A DNA stretch of 64,000 nucleotides, from positions 1,736,001 to 1,800,000 of the forward strand of contig NZ_JANUGV010000001.1 in assembly GCF_024753215.1 (NCBI RefSeq), written 5' to 3'. A program made the position numbers and the translations under genes. The stretch comes from Massilia solisilvae. Its GTDB lineage: Bacteria > Pseudomonadota > Gammaproteobacteria > Burkholderiales > Burkholderiaceae_D. Position 1 is the stretch's first letter, and every line of letters starts with the position of its first letter. The notes under the pieces are model-generated. The model was not told the origin of the DNA. It made no database searches and worked only from the letters and a program-made list of their open reading frames with translations. Below, piece after piece: positions 17,399 through 27,388 of this stretch.

Positions 17399-18832
17399 AT
17401 GCATCGACTATATCGTGCGGGCCGCATGCGCCTGTACGGAACCTGCCTCCTCACAATAATGGGCGCGGGTTGCGCAACGCACCGGCCGATGGCCGGCCCC
17501 GGGTACCAGGCGCCACAACAGCAGGCGCCCGCGACATGGCACGGCGCAACCGATTCGGCCGGCCTCACGCCCGCCAGCCCGGCCGCACTGGCGCGCTGGT
17601 GGCGGGTGCTGGGCGACTCCCAGCTCGACACGCTGGTGGAACAGGCACTGGCGGCCAATGGCGACGTGCGGCTGGCAGCAGCGCGCGTACGTCAGGCCCG
17701 CGCCGTGCGTGTGCAGGCGCGCGCCGGCCTGTTTCCGACCCTGACAGCCAACCTGTCGCCAACCACGCGCAGCGCGTCCACGAGCGGCGTGCGCGCCACC
17801 TCCACCCTGTACGAAGCAGGCTTTGACGCTGGCTGGGAAGTCGACCTGTTCGGCAAGAACGGCCGCACGCTGGAGGCGGCCGGCGCCGACCTGGAGGCCA
17901 GCGAGGCGTCGCTGGCCAACGTGAAGGTGTCGCTCGTGGCCGAAGTGGTGCAGAGTTATGTCGACCTGCGCAGCTACCAGCAGCGCCTGGCCATCGCCCG
18001 CGAAAACCTGGCCAGCCAGACCGAGACCGTGCAGCTGGCGCAGTGGCGCAACCAGGCCGGCCTTGTGAGCACCAGCGACGTTGACCAGGCCGTGGCCAGC
18101 CGCGAGCAGACCCGCGCCTCGATCTCCGACCTGGAAATGGCGATCGCCAATGCCCAGAACCGGCTGGCCGTGCTGTTGGCGCAGCAGCCGGGCGCCTTGC
18201 GATCGGCGCTGCAGGAGCCGCGTCCCTTGCCCCGGGTTCCCGCCCGCGTTGCGGTTGGCATTCCCGCCGACGCGCTGCGGGCGCGTCCGGACCTTGCCGC
18301 CGCCGAGCGCAGCCTGGCTGCGGAAACCGCACGGGTCGGCGCGCAAATGGCGCAGCGCTACCCGAGCCTGAACCTGTCGGGCTCGATCTTCTGGCAGGCC
18401 GCTTCGCTCGGCGCGCTCGGCACGGCCGACACGCTGGTGCGCAGCGCCGCCGGCTCGCTGGCGGCCACGCTGTTCGACGCCGGACGGCTGCGCAGCGCGG
18501 TCGAGGTGCGCAGCGCCGTGCAGGAGCAGGCGCTCATCGCCTATCAGAACGCGGTGCTGTCGGCGCTGGAAGAAGTCGAGGACGCGCTGGTGGCCTACGG
18601 CGCCGCGCGCGACCGCCTCGAGGCCCGCACCAGTGCGGCCGATGCGGCTGCCCGCGCCGCCACCACGTCGCGCCAGATGTACCAATCGGGTCTGTCCGAT
18701 TTCCAGCGCCTGCTCGACGCCGAGCGCACCCGTCTTTCCGCGCAGGACGCGCTGGCCAGCGCGCAAGCGGCCCAGTTGTCCGCGCTCGTGGCCCTTTACA
18801 AGGCACTCGGCGGCGGATGGCAGCAGGCCTGA
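17399..18832 (+). CDS. Efflux outer membrane lipoprotein, NodT family
   Basis: A 477-residue TolC-like channel of the NodT lipoprotein subfamily. The N-terminal export segment ends in GAGC, a plausible though imperfect lipobox. A region rich in Pro/Gln then leads to the two OEP repeats (WWRVLGDSQLDTLVEQALA and the helical coiled segments to the end). It would be the outer-membrane duct for the MacA and MacB genes that follow 27 bp downstream. The ATG at 17426 is an alternative start that still keeps the whole signal segment. Confidence 0.88.
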   Translation: MHRLYRAGRMRLYGTCLLTIMGAGCATHRPMAGPGYQAPQQQAPATWHGATDSAGLTPASPAALARWWRVLGDSQLDTLVEQALAANGDVRLAAARVRQARAVRVQARAGLFPTLTANLSPTTRSASTSGVRATSTLYEAGFDAGWEVDLFGKNGRTLEAAGADLEASEASLANVKVSLVAEVVQSYVDLRSYQQRLAIARENLASQTETVQLAQWRNQAGLVSTSDVDQAVASREQTRASISDLEMAIANAQNRLAVLLAQQPGALRSALQEPRPLPRVPARVAVGIPADALRARPDLAAAERSLAAETARVGAQMAQRYPSLNLSGSIFWQAASLGALGTADTLVRSAAGSLAATLFDAGRLRSAVEVRSAVQEQALIAYQNAVLSALEEVEDALVAYGAARDRLEARTSAADAAARAATTSRQMYQSGLSDFQRLLDAERTRLSAQDALASAQAAQLSALVALYKALGGGWQQA

Positions 18833-18859
18833 CGTCTCCCCTCTTCCGGAACCGCAAGC

Positions 18860-20146
18860 ATGACAACCAAAGTTAGCGACGACACCAAGGACAAACTGCA
18901 GCGCCTGCTCGACGACGCTGCCGCCGGCACTTCCGGGCATGCCCGGCGCCGCTGGCCCATGATCGCCGGCGCGCTCGTGGTGGCGGCATTCGTGGTGGCA
19001 TACCTCGCCACGCGCAGCGCCGGCCCGACGGTCAAGTACGTCACCGAGCAGGCCGCAATCGGCGATCTCGTCGTCACCGCATCGGCCAGCGGCACGCTGG
19101 CACCGACCAAGTCGGTGGACGTGGGCAGCGAGCTGTCCGGCACCCTGGCGTCCGTGCTGGTGGACGAGAACGACACCGTCAAAAAGGGCCAGTTGATGGC
19201 GCAACTGGACAAGTCGCGCCTGAACGACACCGTGTTCAAGTCACGCGCCGCAGTGCAGGCGGCCGAAGGCCAGGTCGCGCAGGCGCAAGCCACGGTGGCC
19301 GAGGCGCGCGCGTCGCTCACGCGCATGCGCCAGGTGTCCGAGCTCTCGGGTGGCAAGGTGCCGGCACGCACGGAACTGGAGGCAGCCGAAGCGGCCCTGC
19401 AGCGCGCCATCGCCAACGAGTCGACCGCGCGCGGCCAGGCCGCACAGGCGCGCGCCACCCTCAAGACCGACGAGACCAACCTGACCAAGGCCGACATCCG
19501 CTCGCCGGTGGACGGCGTGGTACTGACGCGCAAGGTCGAGCCGGGCAACACGGTGGTGGCCGCCATGACCACGCCCGTGCTGTTCGTCGTGGCGGAGGAC
19601 CTCACCCGCATGCAGCTGCAGGTCAAGGTGGACGAGGCCGACGTCGCTACCGTGCGGCCCGGCCAGCCGGCCAGCTTCACCGTGTCCGCATGGCCGGGGC
19701 GCCGCTTTCCGGCCGCGATCCAGCGTGTCGGTCTGGGCGCGACCACGACCGATAACGTGGTCACCTACAAGACCATCCTGGATGTGGTGAACAAGGACCT
19801 TGCACTGCGCCCGGGCATGACGGCCACCGCGTCGATCGTCACCGCGCGGCGCGACAAGACGCTGCTGGTGCCCAATGCCGCCCTGCGCTTCGTGCCGCCG
19901 CAGCAGTCGGGCCAGGCAGCGCAAGGCGGCTTCGTGAGCCAGCTCATGCCGCGCTTTCCTGCAGCGCCGCGGCGCGCCGCCAAGCCGGTCAACGGCCAGG
20001 CGCAGGTCTGGGTGCTGGGCGCAAACGGCCCGCAGCCGGTCGGTGTGCACACGGGCGTGAGCGACGGCCGCCATACCGAAGTGACGGGCGGCGAGCTCAA
20101 AGCCGGCATGGCGGTGATCACCGACTACGAAGAGGCGGCCAAGTGA
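18860..20146 (+). CDS. macA: MacA-like periplasmic adaptor
   Basis: A 428-residue HlyD/MacA-type membrane fusion protein. It is anchored by one N-terminal helix (about residues 34-50, MIAGALVVAAFVVAYLA), followed by a barrel-sandwich half (GTLAPTKSVDVGSELSGTL), a helical hairpin, and the returning lipoyl half with IRSPVDGVVLTRKVEPGNTV. It links the ABC transporter to the NodT channel. The stop codon overlaps the GTG start of the ATPase gene. The substrate (macrolide, peptide, lipid or siderophore) is not evident. Confidence 0.88.
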   Translation: MTTKVSDDTKDKLQRLLDDAAAGTSGHARRRWPMIAGALVVAAFVVAYLATRSAGPTVKYVTEQAAIGDLVVTASASGTLAPTKSVDVGSELSGTLASVLVDENDTVKKGQLMAQLDKSRLNDTVFKSRAAVQAAEGQVAQAQATVAEARASLTRMRQVSELSGGKVPARTELEAAEAALQRAIANESTARGQAAQARATLKTDETNLTKADIRSPVDGVVLTRKVEPGNTVVAAMTTPVLFVVAEDLTRMQLQVKVDEADVATVRPGQPASFTVSAWPGRRFPAAIQRVGLGATTTDNVVTYKTILDVVNKDLALRPGMTATASIVTARRDKTLLVPNAALRFVPPQQSGQAAQGGFVSQLMPRFPAAPRRAAKPVNGQAQVWVLGANGPQPVGVHTGVSDGRHTEVTGGELKAGMAVITDYEEAAK

Positions 20147-20862
20147 GCGAGCAAGAGGCGCCGCTGATCGAGCTGCGCGCCATCACCAAGACCTTCGGCG
20201 AAGGCGCCGTGGCCTTCCAGGCACTGCGCGGCATCGACCTGTCGATCGCCGCCGGCGATTTCGTGGCCGTGATGGGGCCCAGCGGTTCGGGCAAATCGAC
20301 GGCGATGAACATTCTCGGCTGCCTGGATTCGCCCACCTCCGGCGAATATCTGTTCCAGGGCATCCACGTCGAACGGCTCGACCGCAACCAGCGCGCCCTG
20401 CTGCGCCGCGGCTACCTCGGGTTCGTGTTCCAAGGTTTTAACCTGCTGGCCCGCACCTCGGCGCAGGAGAACGTCGAGCTGCCCCTGCTCTACCGGGGCG
20501 AACCGCCCGAGCAGCGGCGCGCCGCGGCGCGCGCCGCGCTTGCCATGGTGGGCCTGGACGGCTGGGAGGACCACACGCCGGCCGAACTGTCCGGCGGCCA
20601 GCAGCAGCGCGTGGCGATCGCGCGCGCCATCGTCACCAGGCCGCTGGTCCTGCTGGCCGATGAACCGACCGGCAACCTGGACTCCAAGCGCAGCCACGAG
20701 ATCATGCAGCTGATCGCCGACCTGAACCGCGAACAAGGCATTACCGTCGTCATGGTCACCCACGAGCCGGACATGGCCCGCTACGCGCACCGCATCATTC
20801 ATTTCATCGACGGGGCGATCGACAGCGAGACCGTCAACGAGGAGGCCGCCGATGCTCGGTAA
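20143..20862 (+). CDS. MacB-type ABC transporter ATPase
   Basis: A 239-residue nucleotide-binding subunit of the MacB/LolD class: Walker A GPSGSGKST, Q-loop QGFNLLARTS, signature LSGGQQQRVAIARA, Walker B LLADEPTGNLDS and H-loop MVTHEPD. It begins with GTG in a 4-bp GTGA overlap with the adaptor gene. In E. coli this domain is fused to the permease; here the two are separate genes with an 11-bp overlap, a common split arrangement. Confidence 0.92.
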   Translation: MSEQEAPLIELRAITKTFGEGAVAFQALRGIDLSIAAGDFVAVMGPSGSGKSTAMNILGCLDSPTSGEYLFQGIHVERLDRNQRALLRRGYLGFVFQGFNLLARTSAQENVELPLLYRGEPPEQRRAAARAALAMVGLDGWEDHTPAELSGGQQQRVAIARAIVTRPLVLLADEPTGNLDSKRSHEIMQLIADLNREQGITVVMVTHEPDMARYAHRIIHFIDGAIDSETVNEEAADAR

Positions 20863-22057
20863 CGCCTTGCTGGTGGCGCTGCGCGAAATCCGCCGCAACC
20901 TGTTGCGCTCGTTCCTGACCGTGCTGGGCATCGTGATCGGTGTGGCGGCCGTGATCACCATGGTCACGCTGGGCAACGGCGCGACCCAGATGGTATCCGA
21001 CCAGATCTCCAGCCTGGGCAGCAACCTGTTGATGGTGCGCCCTGGCCAGCGCATGGGCCCGCGCGACGGCGCCCGTCCGCCCAACTTCAAGCTGGCCGAC
21101 ATCGAGGCACTGCGTTTGCAGCTGAGCGGGGTCAAGGCGGTGGCGCCGGCGGTGAGCCGCACCTCGACACTGGTCGCCGGCAACAACAACTGGTCTTCCG
21201 TGGTCAACGGCACCACCAACGACTACTTCATTGCCGGGAATTGGAAGCTGGCCGCGGGCCGCGAGTTCAACGAGGACGAGGAAAAGGCCGGCAAGGCGGT
21301 GTGCGTCATCGGCAACACGGTGCGCAAGCAACTGTTCGGCAGCCAGAACCCGGTCGGCGCCCAACTGCGCGTGAAAAACTTCTCGTGCGAGATCGTCGGT
21401 CTGCTGGCTTCCAAGGGCCAGGGCGCGATGGGGATGGACCAGGACGACGTGGTGGTGATGCCGATCGCCACCGTCCAGCGCCGCATCACGGGCGACACCG
21501 ACGTGAGCACGATCCTGGTTTCGCTGCGCGACTCGGCACGCACGGCGCAAGTGATGAAGCAGATTAACGCCCTGCTGCGCGAACGGCGCCGGCTGGCGGA
21601 GAACGAGGACGACAATTTCAACGTCATGGACACCAAGCAGATCGCCGACACCCTGTCGGGTACGATCCGCACCATGACCGGGCTTTTGGGCGCGGTGGCG
21701 GCGGTCAGCCTGCTGGTGGGCGGCATCGGCATCATGAACATCATGCTGGTGTCGGTGCGCGAGCGCACCCGCGAGATCGGCATTCGCCTGGCCATCGGGG
21801 CGCTGGAGCGCGAGGTGCTGCTGCAGTTCCTGATCGAGGCGGTGGTGCTGTCCGGTTTCGGTGGCCTGATTGGCATTGCGATCGCGCTTGCGGCCTGCGT
21901 TGGCCTGGCGGCGCTGATGCACATGCCGTTCCTGTTCAGTCCCTCGATCAACCTGACCGCGTTCGTGTTCTCGGCCGCGATCGGGATCATCTTCGGCTAT
22001 TTTCCGGCCCGGCGGGCGGCGCACCTGGACCCGATCGAAGCGCTGCGGCACGAGTAA
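20852..22057 (+). CDS. MacB-type ABC transporter permease (FtsX domain)
   Basis: A 401-residue permease with one N-terminal helix (FLTVLGIVIGVAAVITMVTL), a large periplasmic MacB-core domain (about 60-270) and three C-terminal FtsX helices, including VSLLVGGIGIMNIMLVSVRERTREIG. With the preceding ATPase, adaptor and NodT channel it forms a mechanotransmission efflux pump that moves periplasmic substrates outward. The operon seems to end here, with a convergent gene and a GC hairpin following. Confidence 0.92.
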   Translation: MLGNALLVALREIRRNLLRSFLTVLGIVIGVAAVITMVTLGNGATQMVSDQISSLGSNLLMVRPGQRMGPRDGARPPNFKLADIEALRLQLSGVKAVAPAVSRTSTLVAGNNNWSSVVNGTTNDYFIAGNWKLAAGREFNEDEEKAGKAVCVIGNTVRKQLFGSQNPVGAQLRVKNFSCEIVGLLASKGQGAMGMDQDDVVVMPIATVQRRITGDTDVSTILVSLRDSARTAQVMKQINALLRERRRLAENEDDNFNVMDTKQIADTLSGTIRTMTGLLGAVAAVSLLVGGIGIMNIMLVSVRERTREIGIRLAIGALEREVLLQFLIEAVVLSGFGGLIGIAIALAACVGLAALMHMPFLFSPSINLTAFVFSAAIGIIFGYFPARRAAHLDPIEALRHE

Positions 22058-22060
22058 GGC

Positions 22061-22080
22061 GCGCCGGGGCAGTCCGGCGC
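22061..22080. terminator. Candidate hairpin between convergent genes
   Basis: GCGCCGG and CCGGCGC are perfect complements with a 6-base loop, in the 30-bp gap between the convergent permease and NTF2-like genes. It may serve both strands, but only short T stretches follow. Confidence 0.4.
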
Positions 22081-22087
22081 CTGCGCG

Positions 22088-22513
22088 CTATTTGGCCTTG
22101 CGCGACGACCAGTGCACATGGGTGATCAGCCAGCCGTCGCCGTCGCGCTCCAGCAGCACCGTTTCGGTGCCGAACAGATGCACCGGCTTGCCCTGGTGGC
22201 TGCCCGTGGTCTCGGTCTCGCGGCGCACGATGGCCAGGTCCCCCGACGCCTGTTCATGCTGTTGCAGGATGCGCATCGTGGTGGTCTTTGCGAACGCCAT
22301 GTCTGCGGGCAGGTGATGCGCTGCATATTCGGCGCGCGAACGCTCGACGTAGCCGGACTCGTAGATGTCCACTGCCGGCGCGAGCAGCGCACTGGCCTGC
22401 GCCATGTCACCGCGCTTGAGCGCCTCGTGGAAGCTGGCGACGGTTTCGGCCGGTGTGGCGGCCAACGCCGGCACGGACAATACGGCAAGGGCGGCGAACA
22501 GCAGGTGGCGCAT
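22088..22513 (-). CDS. Secreted NTF2-like (SnoaL/DUF4440) protein
   Basis: A 141-residue protein with a signal peptide (MRHLLFAALAVLSVPALAA) and an NTF2-like fold: the helical start PAETVASFHEALKRGDMAQA, ALLAPAVDIYESGY, and the closing strands WLITHVHWSS. Such domains bind small ligands or serve as scaffolds. The periplasmic location is inferred from the signal peptide. It lies downstream of, and codirectional with, the copper efflux operon, but a palindromic repeat separates them. Confidence 0.78.
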   Translation of the reverse strand: MRHLLFAALAVLSVPALAATPAETVASFHEALKRGDMAQASALLAPAVDIYESGYVERSRAEYAAHHLPADMAFAKTTTMRILQQHEQASGDLAIVRRETETTGSHQGKPVHLFGTETVLLERDGDGWLITHVHWSSRKAK

Positions 22514-22554
22514 GTGGACTCCTTCAGCGGGATGTTGAAGTGGACGATCATACC

Positions 22555-22637
22555 GCAGGTGGGCTGCTTGCTGCCCACGCGTTCAGCCCCCGCATGCTGC
22601 GCTTGAACGCGTGGGCGGGAGACCCGCCCACCCTACG
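22555..22637. repeat. GTAGGGTGGGC-type palindromic element, full unit
   Basis: Two hairpins face each other: GTGGGCTGC/GCTGCCCACGCGTTC and then GAACGCGTGGGCGGG/CCCGCCCACCCTAC. It is intergenic, after cusA. The same layout recurs at 53625 and 60795. Confidence 0.85.
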
Positions 22638-22640
22638 AAA

Positions 22641-25600
22641 TCAAGCGCCGACCTGGCGCCTCCTGAGCAGCAGATACGCGGCCGGTACCACGAACATCGA
22701 CAGCAGCGGCGCCGTGATCATGCCGCCCACCATGGGTGCGGCAATGCGCTGCATGACCTCCGAGCCCGTACCCGAACCGATCATGATCGGCACCAGGCCC
22801 GCCACGATCACCGCGACGGTCATCGCCTTCGGCCGCACCCGCAGCACTGCGCCCTCGGTCACCGCATCCAGCAAGTCCTGCTCGCTGGTCTTCCCAAGCG
22901 CGACGCGGCCTTCCCATGCGTGCTTCAGGTACAGCAGCATGATCACGCCAAATTCGGCCGAGACGCCGGCCAGCGCGATGAAGCCAACGCCGCTGGCCAC
23001 CGACAGGTTGTGCCCGAGGAGCCATAGCAGCCAGGCCCCGCCGGCCAGCGCGAACGGTAGCGTGGCCATGATCAGCAGCGCCTCGTCCAGCCGGCGAAAC
23101 GTGGCGTAGAGCAGCAGGAAGATGATCGCAAGCGTCACCGGGACCACGACACGCAGCTTGGCCGATGCGCGCTCCATATACTCGAACTGCCCCGACCACG
23201 CGATCGAATAGCCGGGTGAGATCTTCACCTCGCGTGCCACCGCCTGCTGCATCTCGCGCACCGCCGAGCCCAGGTCGCGGCCCCGGATGTCGACATACAC
23301 CCAGCCGGACAGCCTGGCGTTTTCGCTCTTGAGCATGGGCGGCCCGTCGGCCACGCGGATGTCGGCCACGTCGCCCAGCGCGATCTGCGCCCCGCGCCCG
23401 GTCAGCACCGGCAGCCGGCGCAGCTTGTCGACCGAGTCGCGCACCTCGCGCGGGTAGCGCACGTTGATCGGGAAGCGCTGCAGCCCTTCGACGGTCTCGC
23501 CCACATTGTCGCCGCCAACGGCCGCCGATACGATGCCTTGCACGTCCGCGATGTTCATGCCGTAGCGGGAGGCGCGGTCGCGGTCGATGCCGATATCGAC
23601 ATAGCGCCCGCCGTTCAGGCGCTCGGCCAACGCGGACGAGACCCCGGGCACCTTCTTGACGACGGCCTCGATCGCGCTGCTCAGGCGGTCGATCTCGGGC
23701 AGGCTGGCGCCGGAGACCTTGATCCCGACCGGGCTCTTGATGCCGGTGGCGAGCATGTCGATGCGGTTGCGGATCGGCGGCACCCACACGTTGGACAGTC
23801 CCGGCACCTTCACCACGCGGTCCAGTTCTTCGGTGAGTCTTGCCATCGTCATGCCCGGCCGCCACTGTCCGCGCGGCTTGAACTGGATGGTGGTCTCGAA
23901 CATCTCGAGCGGCGCGGGATCGGTGGCCGACTCGGCGCGGCCGGCCTTGCCGAACACGGTGGCGACCTCCGGCACGGTCTTGATCAGGCGGTTGGTCTGC
24001 TGCAGCAGCTCGGCCGCCTTGCCCGCCGAAAGGCCGGGCAGCGCCGACGGCATGTACAGCAAATCGCCCTCATCCAGCATCGGCAGGAATTCGCCGCCCA
24101 ACCGGCTGACCGGCCACACGGTGGCGGCGGCCACGAACGCGGCCGCCACCAGCGTCGACCTCGGATGGCGCAGCACGGCGGCGATCAGCGGCCGATAGCC
24201 GGCAATCAGGGCGCGACTTACCGGGTTGCGCCGCTCATCCGGAATGCGTCCCCGGATCAGGTAGCCCATCAGCACCGGCACCAGCGAAATCGAAAGCCCG
24301 GCCGCGGCGGCCATCGAATAGGTCTTGGTGAACGCGAGCGGCGCGAACAGCCGCCCTTCCTGCGCCTGCAGGGCAAACACGGGCACGAACGAGAGCACGA
24401 TGATCAGCAGCGAGAAGAACAGCGCCGGGCCCACTTCCGCCGCGGCGTCGCCGATCACGCGCCAGCGCTCTTCCCCGTTCAGTTGCGCGTCCGGGTGCGC
24501 GTGGTTCCATGCTTCGATATGCTTGTGCGCGTTCTCGATCATGACCACCGCGCCATCGACCATGGCACCGATCGCGATCGCAATGCCGCCCAGGGACATG
24601 ATGTTGGCGTTCACGCCCTGGTAGTACATGACGATGTAAGCGGCCAGGACACCCAGCGGCAGCGATACGATGGCCACCAGCGCCGAACGCAGGTGGCACA
24701 GGAACAGCGCGCACACCAGGGCGACGACGATGAATTCCTCCACCAGCTTGTGTTCCAGGTTGTCGACCGCGCGGTCGATGAGGCCGGAGCGGTCATAGGT
24801 GGTCACCACCTCGACGCCCGGCGGCAGGCTGGCCTTCAGGCTGGCGAGCCTTTCCTTGACGGCGGCGATGGTCGCGCGCGCGTTCTTCCCGGAGCGCAGG
24901 ACCACCACGCCGCCCGCCACCTCGCCTTCACCGTTCAGCTCCGCGATCCCGCGCCGCATCTCGGGGCCGACCTGGATGCGGGCGACGTCGCCCAGGCGCA
25001 CCGGCACGCCGGCCGCGTTGGTCGACAGTGGCACCGCGCGGAAGTCGTCCAGCGAGTGCAGGTAGCCGGTGGTGCGGACCATGTATTCGGCTTCGCCCAT
25101 TTCCAGTACCGAACCGCCGCTTTCCTGGTTGGCCCTGGCCAGCGCATCGAGCACCATCGCGTGGGTGACGTTGTAGGCCCTCATCTTGTCCGGATCGAGC
25201 ACCACCTGGTACTGGCGTACCATGCCGCCGATGCTGGCCACTTCCGAGACATTGGGAACCGTCTTGAGCTCGTACTTGAGGAACCAGTCCTGCAGCGCGC
25301 GCAGTTGCGACAGGTCGTGGCGCCCACTGTGGTCCACCAGCGCGTACTCGAACACCCAGCCGACGCCGGTAGCGTCCGGGCCCAGCGCGGGTCGCGCCTG
25401 TTGCGGCAGGCGCGACTGCACCTGGTTCAGGTACTCCAGCACCCGCGAGCGCGCCCAGTACGGATCGGTACCATCCTCAAACAGCACATACACGAACGAG
25501 TCGCCAAAGAACGAGTAGCCGCGTACGGTCTTCGCGCCCGGGACCGAGAGCATGGTGGTGGTGAGCGGATACGTCACCTGGTTTTCGACGATCTGCGGCG

Positions 25601-25769
25601 CCTGGCCGGGCCAGGTCGTGCGGATGATGACCTGCACGTCCGACAGGTCGGGCAGCGCGTCCACAGGCGTGCGCCCGAGAGACCACGCGCCCCACCCGGC
25701 CAGCGCCACAGCGGCCAGCAGGACGAGCAGGCGGTTGATAATCGACCAGCGGATGATGCGGGCGATCAT
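22641..25769 (-). CDS. cusA: Copper/silver RND efflux permease CusA
   Basis: A full-length 1,042-residue RND permease of the Cus type with twelve transmembrane helices and two porter domains. Family segments include [21 protein letters not shown] near the start, [24 protein letters not shown] in helix 4 with its essential Asp, and [18 protein letters not shown], which contains a methionine placed like one of the CusA copper-site methionines. It exports Cu(I)/Ag(I) by proton exchange. The start overlaps the CusB stop by 4 bp (ATGA), so cusCBA is one leftward operon. Confidence 0.93.
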   Translation of the reverse strand: MIARIIRWSIINRLLVLLAAVALAGWGAWSLGRTPVDALPDLSDVQVIIRTTWPGQAPQIVENQVTYPLTTTMLSVPGAKTVRGYSFFGDSFVYVLFEDGTDPYWARSRVLEYLNQVQSRLPQQARPALGPDATGVGWVFEYALVDHSGRHDLSQLRALQDWFLKYELKTVPNVSEVASIGGMVRQYQVVLDPDKMRAYNVTHAMVLDALARANQESGGSVLEMGEAEYMVRTTGYLHSLDDFRAVPLSTNAAGVPVRLGDVARIQVGPEMRRGIAELNGEGEVAGGVVVLRSGKNARATIAAVKERLASLKASLPPGVEVVTTYDRSGLIDRAVDNLEHKLVEEFIVVALVCALFLCHLRSALVAIVSLPLGVLAAYIVMYYQGVNANIMSLGGIAIAIGAMVDGAVVMIENAHKHIEAWNHAHPDAQLNGEERWRVIGDAAAEVGPALFFSLLIIVLSFVPVFALQAQEGRLFAPLAFTKTYSMAAAAGLSISLVPVLMGYLIRGRIPDERRNPVSRALIAGYRPLIAAVLRHPRSTLVAAAFVAAATVWPVSRLGGEFLPMLDEGDLLYMPSALPGLSAGKAAELLQQTNRLIKTVPEVATVFGKAGRAESATDPAPLEMFETTIQFKPRGQWRPGMTMARLTEELDRVVKVPGLSNVWVPPIRNRIDMLATGIKSPVGIKVSGASLPEIDRLSSAIEAVVKKVPGVSSALAERLNGGRYVDIGIDRDRASRYGMNIADVQGIVSAAVGGDNVGETVEGLQRFPINVRYPREVRDSVDKLRRLPVLTGRGAQIALGDVADIRVADGPPMLKSENARLSGWVYVDIRGRDLGSAVREMQQAVAREVKISPGYSIAWSGQFEYMERASAKLRVVVPVTLAIIFLLLYATFRRLDEALLIMATLPFALAGGAWLLWLLGHNLSVASGVGFIALAGVSAEFGVIMLLYLKHAWEGRVALGKTSEQDLLDAVTEGAVLRVRPKAMTVAVIVAGLVPIMIGSGTGSEVMQRIAAPMVGGMITAPLLSMFVVPAAYLLLRRRQVGA

Positions 25770-27388
25770 TGGTGCGCTCCGTGGTCATGGGGCGCATCTT
25801 CAAGCATGGCGTGTGCCCCATGCTCGCCGTGCGTGGCATCGCCCTGGCCGGTGGCGTGATCCACGCCGTGTTCGCTGCCGTGCCGCGCAGGTTCATGGGC
25901 AGGAGGCGGCGTTGCCTTCGCTTTGCGTTCGATCCCCGTGATCTGGTAGCGCCCATCGGGGCGGGCCTGCAGATCGAACGCTACGCTGTCGCCCACCCGG
26001 ATCCCTGCCGGCAGGCCACCGGCCGGCGGCACGAAGCCCATCGTCATCGGCCCCCATCCGAGCGTTTGAATGGGTCCGTGCGAGATGGTGACTTCATCCG
26101 GGCCGATCTTTTCGATCTTGCCGATGCCATGGTGCGTGACCGGGGCAACCGTCGCGGGCCTGGTTTGCGTGGCCCCTTCCAGGCGCCGCACGGCGCCGCG
26201 CAAGCTGGCTTCGGAGTCGATCAGGAACTGGCCGGAAGCCACCACCCGCTGCCCTGCGGAGAGACCCGACAGGATTTCCGTGTCGCCGTTGGCCTCTGTG
26301 CCGACGCTCACTTCCATCGGCATGAATTTGCCGTCGCCCTGCGCCACGATGACGACGGTGCGGGTGCCGGTCTGGATTGCCGCCTCGGACGGAACGACCA
26401 GTGCCTGCCGGCGCCCGGCGCCGATCACGCCGATGTTGGCGAACATGCCGGGACTGAGCTTTCCGGCTGGGTTGGCGATCTCGATCCGTGCGACCAGGGT
26501 GCGCGTGCCTGGATCGACCTGAGGCAGCAAGGATTCGACCTTGCCGCTGAAACGCTCGCCGGGATATGCCGGCGTCGTGGCCTCGACCGCCGTACCGGGC
26601 CGCACCTGGGCCGCGGCGCTTTCGGGCACTTCGGCGTTGACCCAGACGCTGGCCAGTCCGCTGATCGTCATCATCGGCGCGCCGGCACTGACCGTCATGC
26701 CCTCGCGCGCCGGCAGTTCGCTCACCACGCCGGTTGCGGGGGCCGTGACGGTCACCCGCTTGATCACCTGGCCGCGCGCGGCCACCTGGCGGATCTGCTC
26801 GTCCGTCATGCCGGCCAGGCGCATGCGCTGCTGCGCCGCGTCCAGCAGGCCCGCGGACTGCGCGGCGCCCATGCGGCGGATCGACAGGTATTCCTCCTGC
26901 GCCGCCACCCAGTCCGGCACGTAGAGGTCCAGCAGCGCCTGCCCCTTGCGCACCCGCTCGAGCGGTGCACGCACAAACAGCCGCTCGACGAAGCCGCTGC
27001 TGCGCGCCTGCACCAGCACGCGTTCGCGCTCGTTGAACGCGATATTGCCGACCAGCCGAAGTCCGCCGCCCAGCTGGCCCTGGCGCACCTCGACCAGGCG
27101 GATGCCCAGGTTCTGCTGCACGTCGGGACTGACCTTGACCGTGCCTTCGGCGCCCTGCTCGTCCGCGTACACGGGCACGAGATCCATGTCCATGTACGGC
27201 GATTTGCCGGGCTTGTCGAAGCGTTTGCCAGGAGCCATGGGGTCCTGCCAGTACAGGACCTTGCGTCCCGATTCCGGCACGGCGGCCGGCACATGCGCGG
27301 CTGAACGCTGACCAAGGCGGTATGCGCCAAAGCTGGCGCCGGCCAGCACGAGTGCCGCGGCCGCGGCTGCAATCACGCGGCGATTCAT
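25766..27388 (-). CDS. cusB: CusB-type adaptor fused to a CusF domain
   Basis: A 540-residue periplasmic adaptor. After one N-terminal helix comes a heavy-metal-binding segment ([20 protein letters not shown] then MDMDLVPVY), next the barrel-sandwich and hairpin core. At about residues 430-500 comes a CusF-like barrel with [18 protein letters not shown], which keeps the His, Trp and two Met copper ligands. The last roughly 45 residues are His-rich. Fusion puts the copper chaperone directly on the pump. ATG 27388 overlaps the CusC stop (ATGA); longer frames start inside cusC and are not credible. Confidence 0.93.
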   Translation of the reverse strand: MNRRVIAAAAAALVLAGASFGAYRLGQRSAAHVPAAVPESGRKVLYWQDPMAPGKRFDKPGKSPYMDMDLVPVYADEQGAEGTVKVSPDVQQNLGIRLVEVRQGQLGGGLRLVGNIAFNERERVLVQARSSGFVERLFVRAPLERVRKGQALLDLYVPDWVAAQEEYLSIRRMGAAQSAGLLDAAQQRMRLAGMTDEQIRQVAARGQVIKRVTVTAPATGVVSELPAREGMTVSAGAPMMTISGLASVWVNAEVPESAAAQVRPGTAVEATTPAYPGERFSGKVESLLPQVDPGTRTLVARIEIANPAGKLSPGMFANIGVIGAGRRQALVVPSEAAIQTGTRTVVIVAQGDGKFMPMEVSVGTEANGDTEILSGLSAGQRVVASGQFLIDSEASLRGAVRRLEGATQTRPATVAPVTHHGIGKIEKIGPDEVTISHGPIQTLGWGPMTMGFVPPAGGLPAGIRVGDSVAFDLQARPDGRYQITGIERKAKATPPPAHEPARHGSEHGVDHATGQGDATHGEHGAHAMLEDAPHDHGAHQ

